This document shows, piece after piece, positions 60,831 to 64,000 of a stretch of 64,000 bases of DNA. Each line of letters begins with the position of its first letter. Positions within the stretch are counted from its first letter, which is position 1. This stretch comes from Notospermus geniculatus (lineage: Eukaryota; Nemertea; Pilidiophora; Heteronemertea; Lineidae), in the NCBI GenBank assembly GCA_002633025.1, contig NMRB01000061.1, positions 322,362 through 386,361 of the forward strand, written 5' to 3'. Below the pieces are notes generated by a model. The model was not told the origin of the DNA. It did not search any database and saw only the letters and a program-made list of their open reading frames with translations. The position numbers and the translations under genes were made by a program.

Positions 60831-61597
60831 GAAATTGAACCCGAACAAACTCAGCGCTGCCAGGACTTCACGGAACGTGACCACTCTAGCAATACTGCCA
60901 AACGTGTGACCCAGCTCACCTTGCTGAACGAAAGTTCTCTGACCAGACACCTGACGACGCATCATTGACACAGGAATCAGAACAAATTCGCCGCCTCGGT
61001 CTTCTCATGGGTTTCTTTTGAGAAACCATCCTCATGCAACTAGATGGTGTGAATGCAAAATCGGCTTTCCTTGAATACAACATTGAGGTAGAAGTTTCGA
61101 AAACTCTAGGAAAACTGTCATCTACAACTTCAGATAATGTTGTCATATACATTCCTCAAAATAATCCACTGCCACTCGAATCTACTAAAAACTCGAACAC
61201 ACAATTTTAAAGGGAAATTAATGTTAATGTTTTGAAAAACATTAACTAAAGAACCATTAATCCAATGAGTACGAACACTGATGGACACTTTGTAACTTAT
61301 CGACCCAATTCAGATTATACGCAATTGAATAATGAAAACGACACTTTCGAAGTATCAGTTAAATTTCCATCGTACCACACTTTGATAAAGTCGTTATGAT
61401 AGTGATCTAAGACTCGATGAGAACTTGAAGAAACGGTTTGATTCCTTTATGATAAGAGTCACCACCGAACGGCTGCTGCTGATGAGGATGGACGAAAATG
61501 AGACAAATGGATAATTTCACTCTTTGCTGATGTCATCACAACTGGTCCGTCTGGTACAACATGGGATAGGTCCGTCACAACCACCGCTTACAAATGA
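60831..61597 (+). pseudogene. Decayed coding sequence hopping between frames
   Basis: Five consecutive plus-strand segments read as protein-like sequence in changing frames. 60831-60968 begins EIEPEQTQRCQDFTERD. From about 60922 to 61210 come SLTQESEQIRRLGLLMGFF, a TGA, then LEYNIEVEVSKTLGKLSS and VVIYIPQNNPLPLESTKN. 61265-61399 starts MSTNTDGHFVTYRPNSDY and has NNENDTFEVSVKFPSYHTL. 61392-61514 reads RYDSDLRLDENLKKRFDSFM and MRMDENETNG. 61511-61597 reads IISLFADVITTGPSGTTWDR. Each break is a frameshift or stop, the signature of a dead ORF (transposon, viral-like or host). I do not recognise the family, and other frames lack this composition. Confidence 0.45.
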
Positions 61598-62880
61598 ACA
61601 CAATCAACAAAGATTTCTATGAGATAAACCAAAACATATGTTGCCACTTCCGGCCAAGTGAATTCTCACATCCACACAGTGAATGAATGAAAAATCAATG
61701 AAGGTCAGAGTATGTCAGAACTAAAAGATTCATATAATTGAATAATGTGTACATGGGCCATCATATCCAATATCTCATTTTATAATATCTTCTTTCAATC
61801 CCTGAGGCCCAGTGTATGGCCCAAATGAGGTAATTAGTAAAATGAAGACCGCAATTTGACCCGAGTCACGCTATCCTGCACCCCCTGGGCTGATGTTGGC
61901 GTCTACCAAATGTCCGTTAATGGAATTATCTCAATGGAAAACACGAAGAAACCTTCCAAGATAATCGTAAGCAAGAAACAAAGCGGAAAATGGATTCTCA
62001 ATACCCATTAAGCGTTACCAGTCTGACCGAGCACGTTTTGGTCAACTACGTCAAATGGGCAGATTAATCAATGTCTGTGCAATCACAAACTAAGATGTCG
62101 ACCAAATAAAAAGACAAAATTAATCGAGGGGTGGATAACCCGAAGCGTACCTTCAGAAAAAAGAGGGCATTTTGGCAGACAAAGATGTGATCGTGTCTGC
62201 TCTTTGAAGTCTAACGCGCTGCCTTGAGCAGCAAATACATCGATATTTGAAACCACTGTAAATGAAAGATAACGATAACATTCAAAAGAGGGTGCAAAAA
62301 ATTGATCAGAAAAGGGCCAACGTTTGATGACGCACACAACACTAACAAATCTACAATATTCAATAAAACCAATTCATTGATCTTTAGAGAGCATATTGCA
62401 CCCCTGGGTCACCGGGTTTTAAATTTTGTGGAAACCTAAACTTCTGCCGATTTGGAACATGATTGTATTCATAATACAATCCATTTGTCGATGATTGTAT
62501 GATCGATAATATGTTTGATGACGTCATCCAGTGACGCAGGGCGATGATTCTGACATGTCTGATGGCAATGAATTATGTTTAATCATGTTACAGAATAATT
62601 TTTCTGCTCTGTTTGCAGTTTTTGATGGTATAGATGCCCCTGGATCTGTCGGGTTGTATTGATCATTGGTAGAATGTCTCTGCCACATTCTGGTGAACTT
62701 TCTGTGAAGCGGGCGACCGCAGATGGCAATCGATGATGTTCAGCAATAACACTCCATCTCTGTAACTATACATCAAACATCAAATCATCAGCAATTGCCG
62801 AGATATATATTTTATGTCTACACTGATTCAATCTCTTTGCTTTTACGTCAGCGGTATTCATCAACGCCCTGTCCCTCAGT
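61598..62880. other. No gene seen
   Basis: Short ORFs only; no repeat structure found. Confidence 0.35.
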
Positions 62881-63172
62881 TCCTCCCACGGTGGTGTAGT
62901 GGTTCGGGCCTCCGACTAGCGGTCAGAGGGTCCCGGGTTCGAATCCCACTGGGCGTGAGACTTTGGGCAAGTCTCTTTGCCTCATTGGCCCCTCTCCACC
63001 CAGGTGTATAAATGGGTACAGGTCGGAAATGCTGGGACTGTAGCGCTGAATAAGCAGCTCACCTGAGTTCTACTGAAAGGTTTCAGGGTAGACTGTGGTT
63101 AAAGTGTAAAGTCGGATGACACCATTACCGTTGTTGATATCAGACTACTCAGTATAAACACAAACTTTAACT
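62881..63172 (+). mobile_element. tRNA-derived SINE
   Basis: The 5' part is tRNA-like: an A-box-like GTGGTGTAGTGGTT (62891-62904) and a perfect B box GGTTCGAATCC (62936-62946), the internal promoter of RNA polymerase III. The arm between them can fold with a loop CTAGCGG, giving an alanine-like AGC anticodon, though one pair mismatches. It is followed by a body with GGGCAAGTCTCTTTGCCTCA, CTCTCCACCCAGGTGTATAA and ATGGGTAC, words typical of SINE bodies in marine invertebrates. It ends near an AT-rich stretch (CTTTTTTTCTTTAAAA). The tRNA region is degraded in its acceptor stem, so it is a SINE and not a functional tRNA gene. Confidence 0.85.
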
Positions 63173-63189
63173 TTTTTTCTTTAAAACCT

Positions 63190-63605
63190 CTTGGCAGAGC
63201 AAGAGCTGTCAGCAGAAGCTGCTCCTACATCCTAGAGTAAGAGCCATCTTACTAATAAATCTTACTATTAATCTTTTCAGTGGAATTCAGCAACACTCTT
63301 TTCATCAGAAGCAGCAGCTCCATCAGATTAACCATGTAGGTTTGAAGAGCCATCAGCAGATTGAAGCAGCTCCCATCAGATTAACCCTACATTCCTGAGC
63401 ATCAACAGATAGCTCGCATCAGAACCCTACGCAAGATAGGCCAGAGCAAGAATCATCATCAGAAGCAGCTCCCATCAAAACCCTATAGGCAATATAGGCC
63501 AGAGCAAGAGCCATCAACAGAAGCAGTTCCCATCAGATTTAACCTATACGCCAGCAAAAGCAAGCAGGCTCCCATCAGATTAGGCTATAGGCCGGAGCAA
63601 AAGCC
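63190..63605. repeat. Degenerate tandem array
   Basis: Irregular repeats of AGAAGCAGCTCCCATCAGAT, TTAACCCTA and GCCAGAGCAAGAGCCATC at spacing of about 60-70 bp, six or so units with indels. Confidence 0.75.
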
Positions 63606-64000
63606 ACCCGTGAGACACAAATCTACCAAATCAAATTAAGCAGTAGACTAAATCCAATTTTTTTGCAATGTGAGTAAGTGTAAGGCAGCATAGAGGAATC
63701 AAGAAACCAGTCTCCAGCCTTAATAAAACCAGGAAGAATGTACTGTTTGAGGAGATGGGGAACATTGATCCAACAAATAAACAGAACACTTGAAGTTTCC
63801 TGCGAAATGTGATGCTGAATTACCTGTGCGAAATACCATGGGTTTATCAACAGGTTGGTAAGAAAGATTCCAATAGCCGTAACTTTACACAAGTGAATGG
63901 AACTAAGGTTTGTTTTAGAGCCAAATTGGTAATATACTGATAAACCTGATTTACCCTTGACAGGCCAATGCCTTCAACCTCATACCTGAGTTGGGTATTG
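63606..64000. other. No gene seen
   Basis: A minus ORF of about 89 codons (63623-63892) has no recognisable domain or splice support. Confidence 0.3.

Noticed and set aside
62881-62956. Functional tRNA gene
   Set aside because: The A and B boxes are present, but the acceptor stem does not pair well and a SINE body follows directly.

Overview
This is a eukaryotic, metazoan window of mostly non-coding DNA: short scattered ORFs, consensus GT/AG splice sites, a tRNA-derived SINE, minisatellites and many small inverted-repeat (MITE or foldback) elements. The abundance of words such as TACATGTA and TAGGCCTA, and of dispersed repeats with hairpin ends and GACGG-rich tails, suggests a marine invertebrate (echinoderm, hemichordate, amphioxus or lophotrochozoan). 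I cannot name the species.

The one gene segment I recognise with confidence is a minus-strand exon at 27177-27356. It encodes the start of UCR1 of a PDE4-type (dunce-like) cAMP phosphodiesterase. I found no UCR2 or catalytic exons, so the rest of the gene probably lies beyond the left edge. A candidate PDE4 first exon with compatible splice phase lies at 57601-57677. A second minus-strand exon with excellent splice sites but no recognised family lies at 408-534. Two candidate first exons (9193-9283 and 25859-25931) both end in the splice phase that exon requires. On the plus strand, 5217-5381 looks like the first exon of a small membrane protein, possibly of the FITM (fat-storage-inducing) family. 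A 53-codon small ORF lies at 57202-57363, and a decayed reading frame that hops between frames spans 60831-61597.

The dominant structural feature is a direct duplication. About 10.5 kb at 28368-38861 recurs at 38863-50156, and the two copies meet at a single N (38862). They differ by small changes, repeat-unit counts and clean insertions or deletions of mobile elements. Because the end of one block overlaps the start of the next across an N, the simplest reading is two unmerged allelic contigs rather than a real tandem duplication. A smaller 109-bp repeat straddles another single N at 1095.

Layout: 1-6 kb, exon candidates and short repeats; 6142-6570, assembly gap; 7-9.3 kb, tandem repeats and a candidate first exon; 11.8-26.5 kb, MITEs, a minisatellite and a CGCGAA-rich patch; 25.8-27.4 kb, minus-strand exons; 28.4-50.2 kb, the duplicated block; 50.2-58.5 kb, repeats including a nest of inverted-repeat elements inside one another; 60.5-61.6 kb, a foldback repeat and the decayed ORF; 62.9-63.6 kb, a SINE and a degenerate tandem array.
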